The notes under the pieces were generated by a model. That model was not told the origin of the DNA, did no database searches, and saw nothing but the letters and a program-made list of their open reading frames with translations. Of a stretch of 39,379 nucleotides of DNA, positions 1-8,615 are shown piece by piece. The DNA lies in NCBI GenBank assembly GCA_964454685.1, contig CAYVTZ010000028.1:1-39379 (forward strand), written 5' to 3'. Positions within the stretch are counted from its first letter, which is position 1. Each line of letters begins with the position of its first letter. Made by a program: the position numbers and the translations under genes. The DNA is from CAYVTZ01 sp964454685. Lineage in GTDB: Bacteria; Bacillota; Clostridia; Christensenellales; Christensenellaceae.

Positions 1-3000
1 TGATCCTCGATATAGGAATCGGGGATATACGCCGAAATATTCAGCTCCACCGCAGTCTCAAACTCCGCGCGCACCTCCTTGCCCTTGGCTATGTTCACCG
101 CCTCGCGCATCAGCTTGCAATACATCGCATAGCCCACCGTCGCCATGTGTCCGCTTTGCTCCGCCCCCAAAAGGTTTCCTGCGCCGCGAATCTGCAAATC
201 GCGCATGGCAATTTTATATCCACTTCCAAGCTGTGTAAATTCACGAATCGCTTCCAGTCGCTTTGCCGCATCCTCGTTTAAAATCCGATCCCCCAGATAG
301 GTAAAGTAAGCATAGGAAACCTTGTCCGAACGCCCCACACGCCCCTTGAGCTGATAAAGCTGGGAAAGCCCGAATTTATCTGCTTCATAGACCAATATGG
401 TGTTCACGCGCGGGATATCAATGCCGCTTTCAATGATTGTCGTGCATAATAATACATCATATTCTCCGTCGATAAATCCCGAAACAATATGCTCCATCTG
501 CGATTCACTCATCTGCCCGTGCGCCGCCGCAACGCGCGCCTCCGGCACATGCGTCTGCAATTCCCGCAACAGCTCGTCCATCTCGCGGATCTGACGGCAG
601 ACAAAGTACACCTGCCCCTCACGCTCAATTTCCCGCATCACCGCATCCCGCAGCAGACCGCCGGAATAACGCATCACATACGAATACGGCTGTTTGCGCA
701 TCGTAGGCGGCGTGTCGATGGTGCTCATGTCCCGGATGCCCACCAGCGACATTTCCAGCGTGCGCGGAATGGGCGTCGCGGACAGCGTCAATACGTCCAC
801 CTGTTGCTTCAGCAGCTTGATCTGCTCCTTGTGCCCCACACCAAAGCGCTGCTCCTCGTCTACGACCAGTAACCCCAAATCATAGTAGTGCACGTCTTTG
901 GAAAGCAGCCGGTGCGTTCCGATGATAATGTCCGTGCGCCCTTTTTTTACACTTTCCAAAATTTCCTTATGCTTGGCTTTGGAAAAACGACTGATGCCCG
1001 CAATGCGCACCGGAAAATCCGCAAATCGCCTGCGAAATGTTTTCAAATGCTGGCGCGCCAGCAGCGTCGTCGGAACCAGCACCGCCACCTGCTTCCCGTC
1101 CATCACCGCCTTCATAGCGGCGCGCATGGCAACTTCCGTTTTGCCATACCCCACATCTCCCAGCAGCAAACGATCCATCACACGCGGAGATTCCATGTCC
1201 TTCTTGATCTCCTCGATGCTGCGCAACTGACCGTCCGTCTCCTGAAATTCAAACGCTTCCTCAAATTGACGCTGCCACACGGTGTCCGCCGCATAAGCAT
1301 GCCCGTTACTCTCAAAGCGCTGCGCATACAGCGCCACAAGGTCAAACGCCAGCTTCAGCGCGGATTCGCGCGCCTTGCTCTTTGCGTTCTCCCATTCTTT
1401 GCCGCCCAATTTTGAAAGCTGCGGCGGCGCATCCTTGCTGCCAATGTACTTTTGTACGCGGTCAATCTGCGCCGTGGGAATGTATAGCTTGTCTCCTCCG
1501 CGATATTCAAGCTCCATGTACTCCGCTGTCGCGCCTGCGCTGGTCAGCGTTTTCAGCCCCAAATATTTGCCTTTTCCGTGTACGTCATGCACCACAAAAT
1601 CGCCGGGCGAAAGATCGCTGAACAATTCCTCCTGCTGGTTCCGCTTGCGCTTGCTGCGCTTGACCGCCTGCTTTTGAATGCGCCCGAAAATCTCACTCGC
1701 ACCCAGCACCGCACAATTTGCCGATGGCAGTTCAAATCCAAAAGAGATCAGCTCTTCGCTCACCGCCGCATTGCCCGTCATCTCCTGCGAAATCGGCGCC
1801 ATCACGCCATATTCCAGCAGCGCATCGCTCACCGCTTTTGCTTTGCCGCCCGCAAACAGATAGACTGCAAACCCGTGCGCATTACGCTCACGCATCATGT
1901 CTGCAAGCTGCTGCAAATTTCCATTGTACCCCGCCATTGCACGAAACTGCAAGGTGCATTCGCTTACCGTTTTCAAAGCGCCTTGCTGCACACCCGCAAA
2001 ATCTAAAATGCGCATTTCTTTGCGATGCAAAATCGAAGCAAGCTTCAGCATGGATTCTCCTTGCACCGCAAACACTTCTTTTTCCTTTTGCAAGTTCAAA
2101 AATGCCCGCTCAAACTCCTCCTGCTCCTGCTGCGCCTCCGCTTCGATGCGCGCAAAATCGTCAAACAGCAGCAGTGCATTCGGGAAGTAATCCAAAACGC
2201 TTGCAGGATCGTACAACACCGGCAAAAAGCTGTCCGCAGATTCGAATGCGCCGTATTCTTCCATCTCAAAAAGGATGTCCGCCGCCACATCCGATTGCTC
2301 CTGCCCCGCCAGATATTCCCGCATCCGCTGCTTTGCGTCCAGCGTGAGTATAATTTCACGCGCAGGCGGCAGCAGATATTCCTTGCGTTCCTTGGGAAAG
2401 GATTTTTGCGTCTCCGCGTCAAAAAAGCGAATGCTTTCGATTTCATCATCGAAAAAAGTCACCCGCACCGGATGTTGGCTGTCTGCGGGAAAAACATCTA
2501 AAATCTCACCGCGCCGCGCAAATTCACCCGGCGAATACACCGTACCTGCGTGTTCATACCCGTTCTGCACCAGTTTTTCCTGCAAACTCCGGTGGGTCTC
2601 TCCCACACGCAGCGGAATGCAAGCCTGCTCAAACACAGTTGGCGGCAACATACGCCGCAGCAACGCGCCAACGGATAAAAAAACCACACTTTGTTTGTGC
2701 GCCGATTTGAGCACACCCATGCGCAGCAGTTCCGATTCTCTGCTTTTTGCAGCGGAAAGACGCAGCGAAAGCTCTGTCTCCGCCAAAAAAACGCCGCCAC
2801 ACGCCTGCGCCAGTCCACGCGCCGCTTGTTCTGTCGTCGTCACACATAATACTTGTTGTTTCAATGTTTGCGCAATCGCCTGCGCGACAAACGGCTTCGC
2901 ATGATGCGTAACGCCGAAAACCGAGCAGGGCGTTTGCCCTCCCCGGATCGTCTGCACAAGTTGCGCGAATTCCCCGCTGCGTTCAATCAGCGGCAAAATC

Positions 3001-3011
3001 GCATGATTCAC
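1..3011 (-). CDS. mfd: Transcription-repair coupling factor Mfd (3' end missing)
   Basis: DNA translocase that removes stalled RNA polymerase at lesions and recruits UvrA. About 1003 residues are visible; the family is usually 1150-1180, so roughly 150 C-terminal residues lie beyond base 1. I read a UvrB-like N-terminal part, an RNA-polymerase-interacting region (around 1500-1620), then the helicase: Walker A GDVGYGKT at residues 618-625 and a DEEQ box near bases 850-864. The frame is open throughout. The start is GTG at 3011, because AAGGAG lies 7 bases upstream; a later in-frame ATG has no such site. It is the last visible gene of the glmU-pth-mfd run, 111 bases after pth. That gap shows no terminator, so co-transcription is likely. 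The identification is secure. Confidence 0.96.
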   Translation of the reverse strand, partial: MNHAILPLIERSGEFAQLVQTIRGGQTPCSVFGVTHHAKPFVAQAIAQTLKQQVLCVTTTEQAARGLAQACGGVFLAETELSLRLSAAKSRESELLRMGVLKSAHKQSVVFLSVGALLRRMLPPTVFEQACIPLRVGETHRSLQEKLVQNGYEHAGTVYSPGEFARRGEILDVFPADSQHPVRVTFFDDEIESIRFFDAETQKSFPKERKEYLLPPAREIILTLDAKQRMREYLAGQEQSDVAADILFEMEEYGAFESADSFLPVLYDPASVLDYFPNALLLFDDFARIEAEAQQEQEEFERAFLNLQKEKEVFAVQGESMLKLASILHRKEMRILDFAGVQQGALKTVSECTLQFRAMAGYNGNLQQLADMMRERNAHGFAVYLFAGGKAKAVSDALLEYGVMAPISQEMTGNAAVSEELISFGFELPSANCAVLGASEIFGRIQKQAVKRSKRKRNQQEELFSDLSPGDFVVHDVHGKGKYLGLKTLTSAGATAEYMELEYRGGDKLYIPTAQIDRVQKYIGSKDAPPQLSKLGGKEWENAKSKARESALKLAFDLVALYAQRFESNGHAYAADTVWQRQFEEAFEFQETDGQLRSIEEIKKDMESPRVMDRLLLGDVGYGKTEVAMRAAMKAVMDGKQVAVLVPTTLLARQHLKTFRRRFADFPVRIAGISRFSKAKHKEILESVKKGRTDIIIGTHRLLSKDVHYYDLGLLVVDEEQRFGVGHKEQIKLLKQQVDVLTLSATPIPRTLEMSLVGIRDMSTIDTPPTMRKQPYSYVMRYSGGLLRDAVMREIEREGQVYFVCRQIREMDELLRELQTHVPEARVAAAHGQMSESQMEHIVSGFIDGEYDVLLCTTIIESGIDIPRVNTILVYEADKFGLSQLYQLKGRVGRSDKVSYAYFTYLGDRILNEDAAKRLEAIREFTQLGSGYKIAMRDLQIRGAGNLLGAEQSGHMATVGYAMYCKLMREAVNIAKGKEVRAEFETAVELNISAYIPDSYIED

Positions 3012-3122
3012 TGTCTTTCTCCTTGTTGCACTATATTTTCAGTCAAGTTTCTTCGTCCCAATCAAATGGGTCAAATTCATCTGCATGCGGCAGTCACTTC
3101 GCTTCATTCAAAAGAAGCGCAG

Positions 3123-3689
3123 CTACGCATTTTCAAAGCCCCCGCCGTTATACTTCGCCTGCGCCGCCGCAACACCCTCCGCAATCAGGCACTCACAAGC
3201 GTCCGCCGCCCGATCAAACAATGCCTGTGCCGCTTCTTTATCGTCAAATTTGCCCAGCACATGCCCCACCATGCTGATGTTTGCCTTGCCAATGCCTATG
3301 CGAATGCGCGGAAAGTCTCCCGTTTTCAGGTAACTGAGGATAGAGCGCATTCCATTGTGTGTGCCAGCGCTCCCCTTTTCGCGGATACGCAGCGCGCCAA
3401 ACGCAATGTCCACATCATCATACAAGACGATCGCCCGTTCGGGCGGCACATCATAATAATTGAGAATGCCATCCACCGCATAGCCGCTGTTGTTCATATA
3501 GGTTGTGGGCTTCACGAGCATCACTTTTTGCGTGCCGATCATTCCCTGTCCGGCCTGCGCATCAAATTTCGTAGTTTTCAGCTTGATGCCGTGCCGTTTG
3601 CAGAGCACATCCACCACCTGAAATCCGGCATTGTGCCTCGTATTTTTGTATTTCAATCCCGGGTTCCCCAGTCCGAATACCACGTACAT
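3123..3689 (-). CDS. pth: Peptidyl-tRNA hydrolase
   Basis: Releases peptides from peptidyl-tRNA that drops off ribosomes (cytosolic). The protein has 188 residues, the normal family size. It opens with the family signature FGLGNPG (5-11), has the catalytic histidine in NTRHNAGF (H19), the PTTYMNNSG segment with the substrate-binding asparagines (61-69), and the aspartate of the YDDVD motif (D91). It begins 3 bases after the glmU stop, so translation is probably coupled. In Bacillus the same gene (spoVC) lies between glmU and mfd with ctc in front of it; ctc is absent here. Confidence 0.96.
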   Translation of the reverse strand: MYVVFGLGNPGLKYKNTRHNAGFQVVDVLCKRHGIKLKTTKFDAQAGQGMIGTQKVMLVKPTTYMNNSGYAVDGILNYYDVPPERAIVLYDDVDIAFGALRIREKGSAGTHNGMRSILSYLKTGDFPRIRIGIGKANISMVGHVLGKFDDKEAAQALFDRAADACECLIAEGVAAAQAKYNGGGFENA

Positions 3690-3692
3690 GGC

Positions 3693-5060
3693 TCAGTCCT
3701 TCCGCTTATCTTTCCAGTTTTCTTTCACAATCTGCCGTGCCCGCGCAATGGCAAGTGCGTCCGCCGGCACGGTGTCCGTCACGGTAGACCCCGCCGCAAT
3801 ATACGCACCCTTACCCACATGCACCGGCGAAACAAGATTGGTGTTGCAGCCGATGAATGCGTCGTCCTCCACCACCGTGCGATATTTGTGTTTGCCGTCA
3901 TAATTGACCACCACCACGCCGCAGCCCACGTTGATATTCTCTCCAAAGTCCGCATCCCCAATGTAAGTCAGGTGCGAAACCTTTGTACCGTTTCCGATCT
4001 GCGAATTCTTGACCTCAACAAAATCTCCAATGCGGCAATGATCGCCAATCACCGTGCCCGGGCGTACATACGCATACGGGCCAACCGTAGATTCGCTGCC
4101 AACTTCCGCTTCCAGCACCACCGAGTTCTGCACCACCGTGCCGCTCCCGATCTTGCTTGCGCGAATGCGCGATCCGGGATACAGCACCACGTCCTCACCA
4201 ATCTCGCATCCGCTTTCCAGCGTCACATTGGGATAGATCACCGTGTCCATGCCAATCACCGTGTCCGCATCGATATAAGTCGACCGCGGCTCAATCACCG
4301 TCACCCCCGCATACATGTGCTTCTCGACAATGCGACGGTACAAAATTTCCGAAATCTGCGCCAACTGCACACGGTCATTCACGCCCATGCACTCACTTGC
4401 GTCCTTCGCCGTGTATGCGCCTACGCGTTCACCCTTACCGTTTAAAATAGAAACAATGTCCGTCAGATAATATTCTCCTTGCGCATTGTTCGGTTGAATT
4501 TCATCCAGGCATTCCAGCAGCAGCTTGTTTTGTACGCAATAGCAAGAGGCATTCACCTCGCCAATTTTGCGCTGCTCCTCCGTTGCGTCTTTCTCTTCCA
4601 CAATGGACTCTACATCGCCAAATTCATTGCGAACGATCCTGCCGTAACCTTGCGGTTGCTCCAGCTCTGCCGTCAGCAGGGTGCACGCATATTTTCCGCG
4701 TTGCGCCGCCTTTGCCATCGCCAGAATGGTTTCGCCGCGCAGCAGCGGCATATCACCCGCGATGATAATGGTGTATCCTTCCAGCCCTGTCAGATGCTCC
4801 CGCGCGCACATCACCGCGTGTCCGCTGCCCAGCCGTTCTTCCTGCATCGCATAAGACAAACGATCTCCAAAATGCTCCTGCACCGCCTGCGCGCCACGTC
4901 CGCAAACTACAACCGTCTTTTGCGGCTGTACGTCATCCACCGCTCTTAGCACCCATTCCAGCATCGAAATGCCTGCCACGTTGTGCAGCACCTTAGGCAT
5001 CTTGGATTTCATCCTGCTGCCCTCGCCCGCCGCCAACACTACCACTGCATATTGTTCCAT
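3693..5060 (-). CDS. glmU: Bifunctional UDP-GlcNAc synthase GlmU
   Basis: Acetylates glucosamine-1-phosphate and then couples it to UTP, making UDP-GlcNAc for the cell wall. The 455 residues match the family. The N-terminal pyrophosphorylase domain has the nucleotide loop LAAGEGSRMKSKMPK (9-23); the C-terminal half is a left-handed beta-helix of hexapeptide repeats ending in the acetyl-CoA site. The frame is open further upstream, but the start is set at the ATG at 5060 because GAGGGAG precedes it and the protein begins there with the family's usual first strand. It heads glmU-pth-mfd, with a consensus-like promoter about 170 bases upstream. Together with murA at 8616 it supplies two early steps of peptidoglycan precursor synthesis. 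Confidence 0.96.
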   Translation of the reverse strand: MEQYAVVVLAAGEGSRMKSKMPKVLHNVAGISMLEWVLRAVDDVQPQKTVVVCGRGAQAVQEHFGDRLSYAMQEERLGSGHAVMCAREHLTGLEGYTIIIAGDMPLLRGETILAMAKAAQRGKYACTLLTAELEQPQGYGRIVRNEFGDVESIVEEKDATEEQRKIGEVNASCYCVQNKLLLECLDEIQPNNAQGEYYLTDIVSILNGKGERVGAYTAKDASECMGVNDRVQLAQISEILYRRIVEKHMYAGVTVIEPRSTYIDADTVIGMDTVIYPNVTLESGCEIGEDVVLYPGSRIRASKIGSGTVVQNSVVLEAEVGSESTVGPYAYVRPGTVIGDHCRIGDFVEVKNSQIGNGTKVSHLTYIGDADFGENINVGCGVVVVNYDGKHKYRTVVEDDAFIGCNTNLVSPVHVGKGAYIAAGSTVTDTVPADALAIARARQIVKENWKDKRKD

Positions 5061-5586
5061 GTTCCCAGCTCCCTCATCCGCAACGCTTGCGGTATTCTTG
5101 CGTTTACTATTATTCAATGCACAATAAAAAGGAAAAGCGTATTCCTTTCCGTTTCCTGCACTTTTCCACAGTATTGCATCTGCATGCACAGCGCCCTCGT
5201 TGCCCAAACAACAGCACGCCCGCAACATTCATAGTTATTATACACAATGATCGAAAGAAAGGCAATCCGGCAATCATATTTACAGCAAAACAAAGAAGAC
5301 CAAACCACGCCGCTTCCCCCGGTCATGCAAAAAATCGTGACAAGTGCGCAAGCCAAAACAGGCAGCAGATTTACGCATCTACCGAACGCGTCAATAAGAC
5401 GCTTGAGCGCTTCATGGAAGGCCATCACGCTTCTCTCGCGTGCGCCGTATCTGCATTTTTATGCAAAAAAGCTATGCGCATTTTCAAAACAAACAAAAAG
5501 CAAGATGTCAAGGTTTCCCCCGAAATCTTGCAAATCGTTACAAGCAATCCTTCTCGCACTTCAAGATGCGTCCGGCGCTTTGTTGC
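5061..5586. other. Non-coding gap between spoVG and glmU
   Basis: This 526-base stretch holds the glmU promoter and a roughly 170-base leader. A short stem with arms AAAGGAA and TTCCTTT lies near 5127-5150. The longest minus-strand frame (5114-5428) has no ribosome binding site and an odd composition, so I do not call it. Nothing else is recognisable. In Bacillus the equivalent gap is also non-coding. Confidence 0.6.
5237..5265 (-). promoter_or_regulatory. Promoter of glmU-pth-mfd
   Basis: On the minus strand, TTGCCT (5260-5265) and TATAAT (5237-5242) are separated by exactly 17 bases. This is the best SigA-type promoter upstream of glmU. The predicted start of transcription near 5230 gives a leader of about 170 bases. 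Confidence 0.7.
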
Positions 5587-5877
5587 TCATTCGTAGTCTG
5601 GGTATTCCGCGCCCGCTTCACCCTCAGGCATACTTGCATATTCCTGCAGGATAATGTTCTGAATGAGTTCTCGTGTCGTTGAATTGATGGGGTGTGCAAT
5701 GTCTTTATATTCCCCACTCGGCGTTTTTCTGCTGGGCATTGCAATAAACAAGCCCCCCGCTCCCTCGATGATCTTCATGTCGTGCACAACAAACATGTCG
5801 TCAAAGGTCACGGACACGATTGCCTTCATCTTCCCCGGCACATTGATTTTTCTGATCCGAATATCTGTAATATTCAT
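5587..5877 (-). CDS. spoVG: SpoVG, RNA-binding regulator
   Basis: Small conserved protein named for its role in spore cortex formation and septation in Bacillus; in several Bacillota it is a nucleic-acid-binding regulator. The 96 residues start MNITDIRIRKIN and carry the typical AIVSVTFDDMFVVHDMKI and AMPSRKTPSGEYKDIAHPIN blocks (about 18-67); the acidic tail is variable. The ATG at 5877 is chosen over an in-frame codon 12 residues earlier because GGAGG lies 7 bases upstream. Its place between purR and glmU is the ancestral one. Its presence does not by itself show that the organism forms spores. Confidence 0.95.
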   Translation of the reverse strand: MNITDIRIRKINVPGKMKAIVSVTFDDMFVVHDMKIIEGAGGLFIAMPSRKTPSGEYKDIAHPINSTTRELIQNIILQEYASMPEGEAGAEYPDYE

Positions 5878-6213
5878 AATAGATCCTCCATCAATAATGA
5901 TTTTACACTCCAAAAGGAATGTAATGTTCTGCTCTCACGCATAACGAAAAAGGTATACCATAAAAAGCGAGTATTCTTTATTGTCTGTCATCGCATTGGT
6001 TGTCCTTGTTTCGTTATATTCATTTTTCCGCCACACGAAAGATAAGAAACAAATGACAAGTGCCATGTTTCTGAAAATAGTCTGTTCCTTTGAAGGTAAA
6101 CCTTCTGATGAGCCCTTGTGGTTTTCCCATTAACTATACCACAAAACGAAGCAAAATGCATCTCTTTTTTTACGAAATCAAAAAACTTTTTTTCATTCAT
6201 AACGCTCAACCCG
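5878..6213. other. Non-coding gap between purR and spoVG
   Basis: This gap of 336 bases is AT-rich and contains the probable spoVG promoter near 6133-6141 and a leader of about 250 bases with a small hairpin (GAAGG-TAAA-CCTTC, near 6093-6107). The yabJ gene found here in Bacillus is absent. A 43-codon frame (5935-6066, minus) lacks a ribosome binding site and is not called. Confidence 0.55.
6133..6141 (-). promoter_or_regulatory. Extended -10 promoter, probably of spoVG
   Basis: The minus strand reads TGG-TATAGT here, an extended -10 element. No good -35 is present at 17 bases. I saw no convincing SigH-type promoter in the gap, although spoVG is SigH-dependent in Bacillus. Confidence 0.45.
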
Positions 6214-7017
6214 TCAAATACCCTCGCATAGCGCAATTTCAGTCTTGGTCTCGCTCAACTCCTCTAGGGCAAACAATGCCCGATAATCATGGATACGTTT
6301 CTTTTGTGGATATTTGTTCACAATCGCAGCAGCAATTCCCTCCACAGAAATGCGAAATTCCGCCAACATATCACAGATTGCTTTGATGGTGCCGCCTCCG
6401 CCAATGAAATCATCTACCACAAAGGCGCGCGCACCCTCCCGGATCATGCGCCTCGAAAGCGACATCGTCTGCAAACGCCGTGATGCTCCCGAAAGATAGT
6501 TGATGGAATAGACCGATCCATCCGTCAGCTTGCTCTCCCTGCGTGCAATCGCCAGCGGCAGGTTCAGGATGCGCGCCACACTCATCGCCAGCGGAATCCC
6601 TTTGGTTTCCACCGTCACGATGAAGTCTGCCTGCTTGCCTTCAAACCATTGCGCCATGATCTGCGCCATGCCATCCACATAGTGCGGCGTACAAAACAAA
6701 TCTGCAATGTACAAATATCCGCCTGGCAAAATGCGCGAGGCATCCGACATCTTTTCCAGCAGCTCGCGCAAAAGCAGTTCTTTGCTGCTGCGCGTCAGCC
6801 GTGGCAGATAACAGATGCCGCCGTGGGCGCCGCTCACCGTCTGCACCACACCCAGTTCCATTTCCTCGAATGCCGGTTTGATGACCGCCACATCTTCGGA
6901 AAGCGTGGATTTTGCAACTCCAAACAAGCTCTTAAAATAGTTGAGCGAATAAAGCTTGTTCGGGTTCTTTGCCAGCAGTGCGCAGATCACTGCGATCCGC
7001 TGTTTTTTCGAGTGCAT
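6214..7017 (-). CDS. purR: Purine operon repressor PurR
   Basis: PRPP-responsive repressor of purine genes in Gram-positive bacteria. It has 267 residues: an N-terminal winged-helix domain (about 1-70, with the KSTLSEDVAVIK helix) and a type I phosphoribosyltransferase-fold domain whose PRPP loop reads VVDDFIGGGGT (about 200-210). The start is ATG 7017, because GGAGG sits 5 bases upstream; a codon 5 residues earlier overlaps that site. The spacing to spoVG (336 bases) and a separate probable spoVG promoter suggest a monocistronic or weakly linked gene. I saw no clear pair of PurBoxes at its own promoter. Confidence 0.93.
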   Translation of the reverse strand: MHSKKQRIAVICALLAKNPNKLYSLNYFKSLFGVAKSTLSEDVAVIKPAFEEMELGVVQTVSGAHGGICYLPRLTRSSKELLLRELLEKMSDASRILPGGYLYIADLFCTPHYVDGMAQIMAQWFEGKQADFIVTVETKGIPLAMSVARILNLPLAIARRESKLTDGSVYSINYLSGASRRLQTMSLSRRMIREGARAFVVDDFIGGGGTIKAICDMLAEFRISVEGIAAAIVNKYPQKKRIHDYRALFALEELSETKTEIALCEGI

Positions 7018-7117
7018 GTCATCCTCCGGCATACGCCATCACTTACAATGCAGCCTGCCTTGCCACAGCTCCCGTTCAATGTGCAAACCGGCAACCTTGC
7101 ATCGTATAATTGCAATC

Positions 7118-7147
7118 ATTATACCGCGATATGCCCTTTCATTTCAA
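7118..7147 (-). promoter_or_regulatory. Promoter of purR
   Basis: On the minus strand, TTGAAA (7142-7147), an 18-base spacer, and TATAAT (7118-7123). Transcription would start near 7111, about 95 bases before the purR start codon. The rest of the 480-base gap between purR and corA holds the corA promoter and leader. Confidence 0.65.
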
Positions 7148-7317
7148 CGTATTTCTGCAAATTTAACATTCGTCAAACACACAAACACACTGCACTTGTG
7201 AAAAACATGCCTTTTTGCTGGGTATTTGTGTTCACCCGACCGTAAAATTTCATTTTTCATTTTCTTTCATCCGGCTGCATTTTCCGCCTGTCCCTAAGGC
7301 GTGATGGAAATTCGCGG

Positions 7318-7346
7318 TTGCAATTCCGGTCAAACAGCTATATAAT
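7318..7346 (+). promoter_or_regulatory. Promoter of corA
   Basis: TTGCAA (7318-7323), 17 bases, TATAAT (7341-7346). The predicted start near 7353 leaves a leader of about 145 bases before corA. Confidence 0.75.
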
Positions 7347-7353
7347 GTTATAT

Positions 7354-7497
7354 GGTTCGAAACAATTCGGATACATTGTAACATGAGGTGAGATCAGAGT
7401 GGACGCAGACCCTAAAAGTAGAATCATATCCCGCGGCGCTTCTGATGTTGCTTTGCATGATCGGAGTATGCCGCTTCTCTAAAAAACAAGAAAGCGG
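7354..7497 (+). promoter_or_regulatory. Structured corA leader with alternative helices
   Basis: The leader can form ATCAGA (7393-7398) with TCTGAT (7441-7446). Further down, CCGCTT (7471-7476) can pair with AAGCGG (7492-7497), which would hide the bases just before the start codon. The same CCGC can instead pair within GCGGC (7433-7437) / GCCGC (7470-7474). These two pairings exclude each other, as in an RNA switch that controls translation. Magnesium transporters are often under M-box control, but I could not match the M-box core, so the class is unassigned. Confidence 0.35.
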
Positions 7498-8448
7498 GTG
7501 ATTGTTTTGATCAAAATTTTCAGCTCGGCTGAAAACAACAATTTCAAAGAGATTTCAACATTCGAGCAAGGCGCATGGATTCATCTGAAGGACCCTACTG
7601 AAGAGGAATTACATCGCGTTGCCGATGCGTTATCCATTCAGGAAGAATTTTTAAAGGCTGCACTGGACGATGAAGAGGCCGTGCGTATTGATGCCGAGGA
7701 CGATCAGACCTTGGTGTTGGTTGATATTCCTATTGTAGAGCCGGAGCGTACTTCCTTTGTTTACGCCACCATCCCTTTAGGCATCATCATCACAGCGCAC
7801 AACATCGTCACGGTCTGCTTGGAGGATTCCTCCATCATTGAAGATTTTTGGAATCAAAATGTGCGCGGCGGGTTCGACACCTGCAAAAAGACGCGTTTTT
7901 TATTGCAGATTCTATATAAAATCGCCAGCAAATATCTACAATATCTGCGTCAGATCGATAAGGCGTCCACGCAGGTGGAAAATGCGCTGCACAAATCGCA
8001 GAAAAACAGCGAATTGATTCAGATGCTCAAGCTGGAAAAGTCGCTGGTTTATTTCTCCACATCGCTCAAAGGAAACGAAATCGTTCTTGAAAAAATGGCG
8101 CGCTCTCGTGTCATCAAAAATCATCCCGATGATCTCGATCTCTTAGAGGATGTCATCATCGAAAACAAACAGGCAATCGAGATGTGCGCCATCTACCGCG
8201 ATATCTTGAGCGGCACGATGGATGCGTTTGCCAGCGTCATTTCCAACAATCTGAACATTGTTATGAAGCTGCTTGCCTCTATCACCATCATTTTGTCTAT
8301 TCCGACCTTGTTCGCCTCTTTGTGGGGCATGAACGTCAAAGGTCTCCCCTTTGAAAGCAGCGAAATGGGCTTTTGGTGGGTCATCGGTGTCACCATCGCC
8401 ATTACGGGAGTCGCCACCTTCCTGCTCTGGAAGAAAAAGATGTTGTAG
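7498..8448 (+). CDS. corA: CorA-family magnesium/divalent cation channel
   Basis: Inner-membrane pentameric channel for Mg2+ and sometimes Co2+ or Ni2+. About 316 residues: a large cytoplasmic alpha/beta and helical N-terminal domain, then two C-terminal membrane segments (about 260-280 and 292-311). The first ends in the selectivity signature GMN (SLWGMNVKG, about 277-285). The C-terminus is basic (WKKKML), as usual. The start is uncertain. GTG at 7498 has a weak upstream purine run; TTG at 7507 has GGTGAT just before it and would remove three residues. Monocistronic, with its own promoter. Confidence 0.93.
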   Translation: MIVLIKIFSSAENNNFKEISTFEQGAWIHLKDPTEEELHRVADALSIQEEFLKAALDDEEAVRIDAEDDQTLVLVDIPIVEPERTSFVYATIPLGIIITAHNIVTVCLEDSSIIEDFWNQNVRGGFDTCKKTRFLLQILYKIASKYLQYLRQIDKASTQVENALHKSQKNSELIQMLKLEKSLVYFSTSLKGNEIVLEKMARSRVIKNHPDDLDLLEDVIIENKQAIEMCAIYRDILSGTMDAFASVISNNLNIVMKLLASITIILSIPTLFASLWGMNVKGLPFESSEMGFWWVIGVTIAITGVATFLLWKKKML

Positions 8449-8518
8449 CAAAAGTGCAGGCGCAACGCCAATTCAACAAAGCAGCCGCGCAAAACCGCTT
8501 GTTTGCCGCATGCTTTGT

Positions 8519-8547
8519 TTGCAATCGATGCGCGTTTGTGGTATGAT
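8519..8547 (+). promoter_or_regulatory. Promoter of murA
   Basis: TTGCAA (8519-8524), 17 bases, TATGAT (8542-8547) preceded by TGG, giving an extended -10. It lies about 70 bases before the murA start. Confidence 0.85.
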
Positions 8548-8615
8548 GAGTAGCGCGGAATCTGTATGGATATCGCAAAACTAACTGGAACAAATCAAGG
8601 AATAGGAAACCAAGT

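Noticed and set aside
5114..5428. 104-codon minus-strand frame between spoVG and glmU
   Set aside because: No ribosome binding site, contains the glmU promoter, Cys-rich random composition.
5935..6066. 43-codon minus-strand frame in the spoVG leader
   Set aside because: No ribosome binding site, no recognisable pattern; most likely chance in AT-rich DNA.
7105..7110. Plus-strand TATAAT between purR and corA
   Set aside because: No -35 at 16-18 bases and almost 400 bases before corA, which has a better promoter.
7351..7376. PurBox-like CCGAA/CGAAC strings near the corA promoter
   Set aside because: Each half-site has mismatches, they are in direct rather than the expected inverted order, and they are downstream of the corA -10, not at purR.
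7354..7497. M-box (ykoK) Mg2+ riboswitch before corA
   Set aside because: A GAGGTGAG string matches the beginning of the M-box, but the later conserved blocks are not found; I report only a structured leader.
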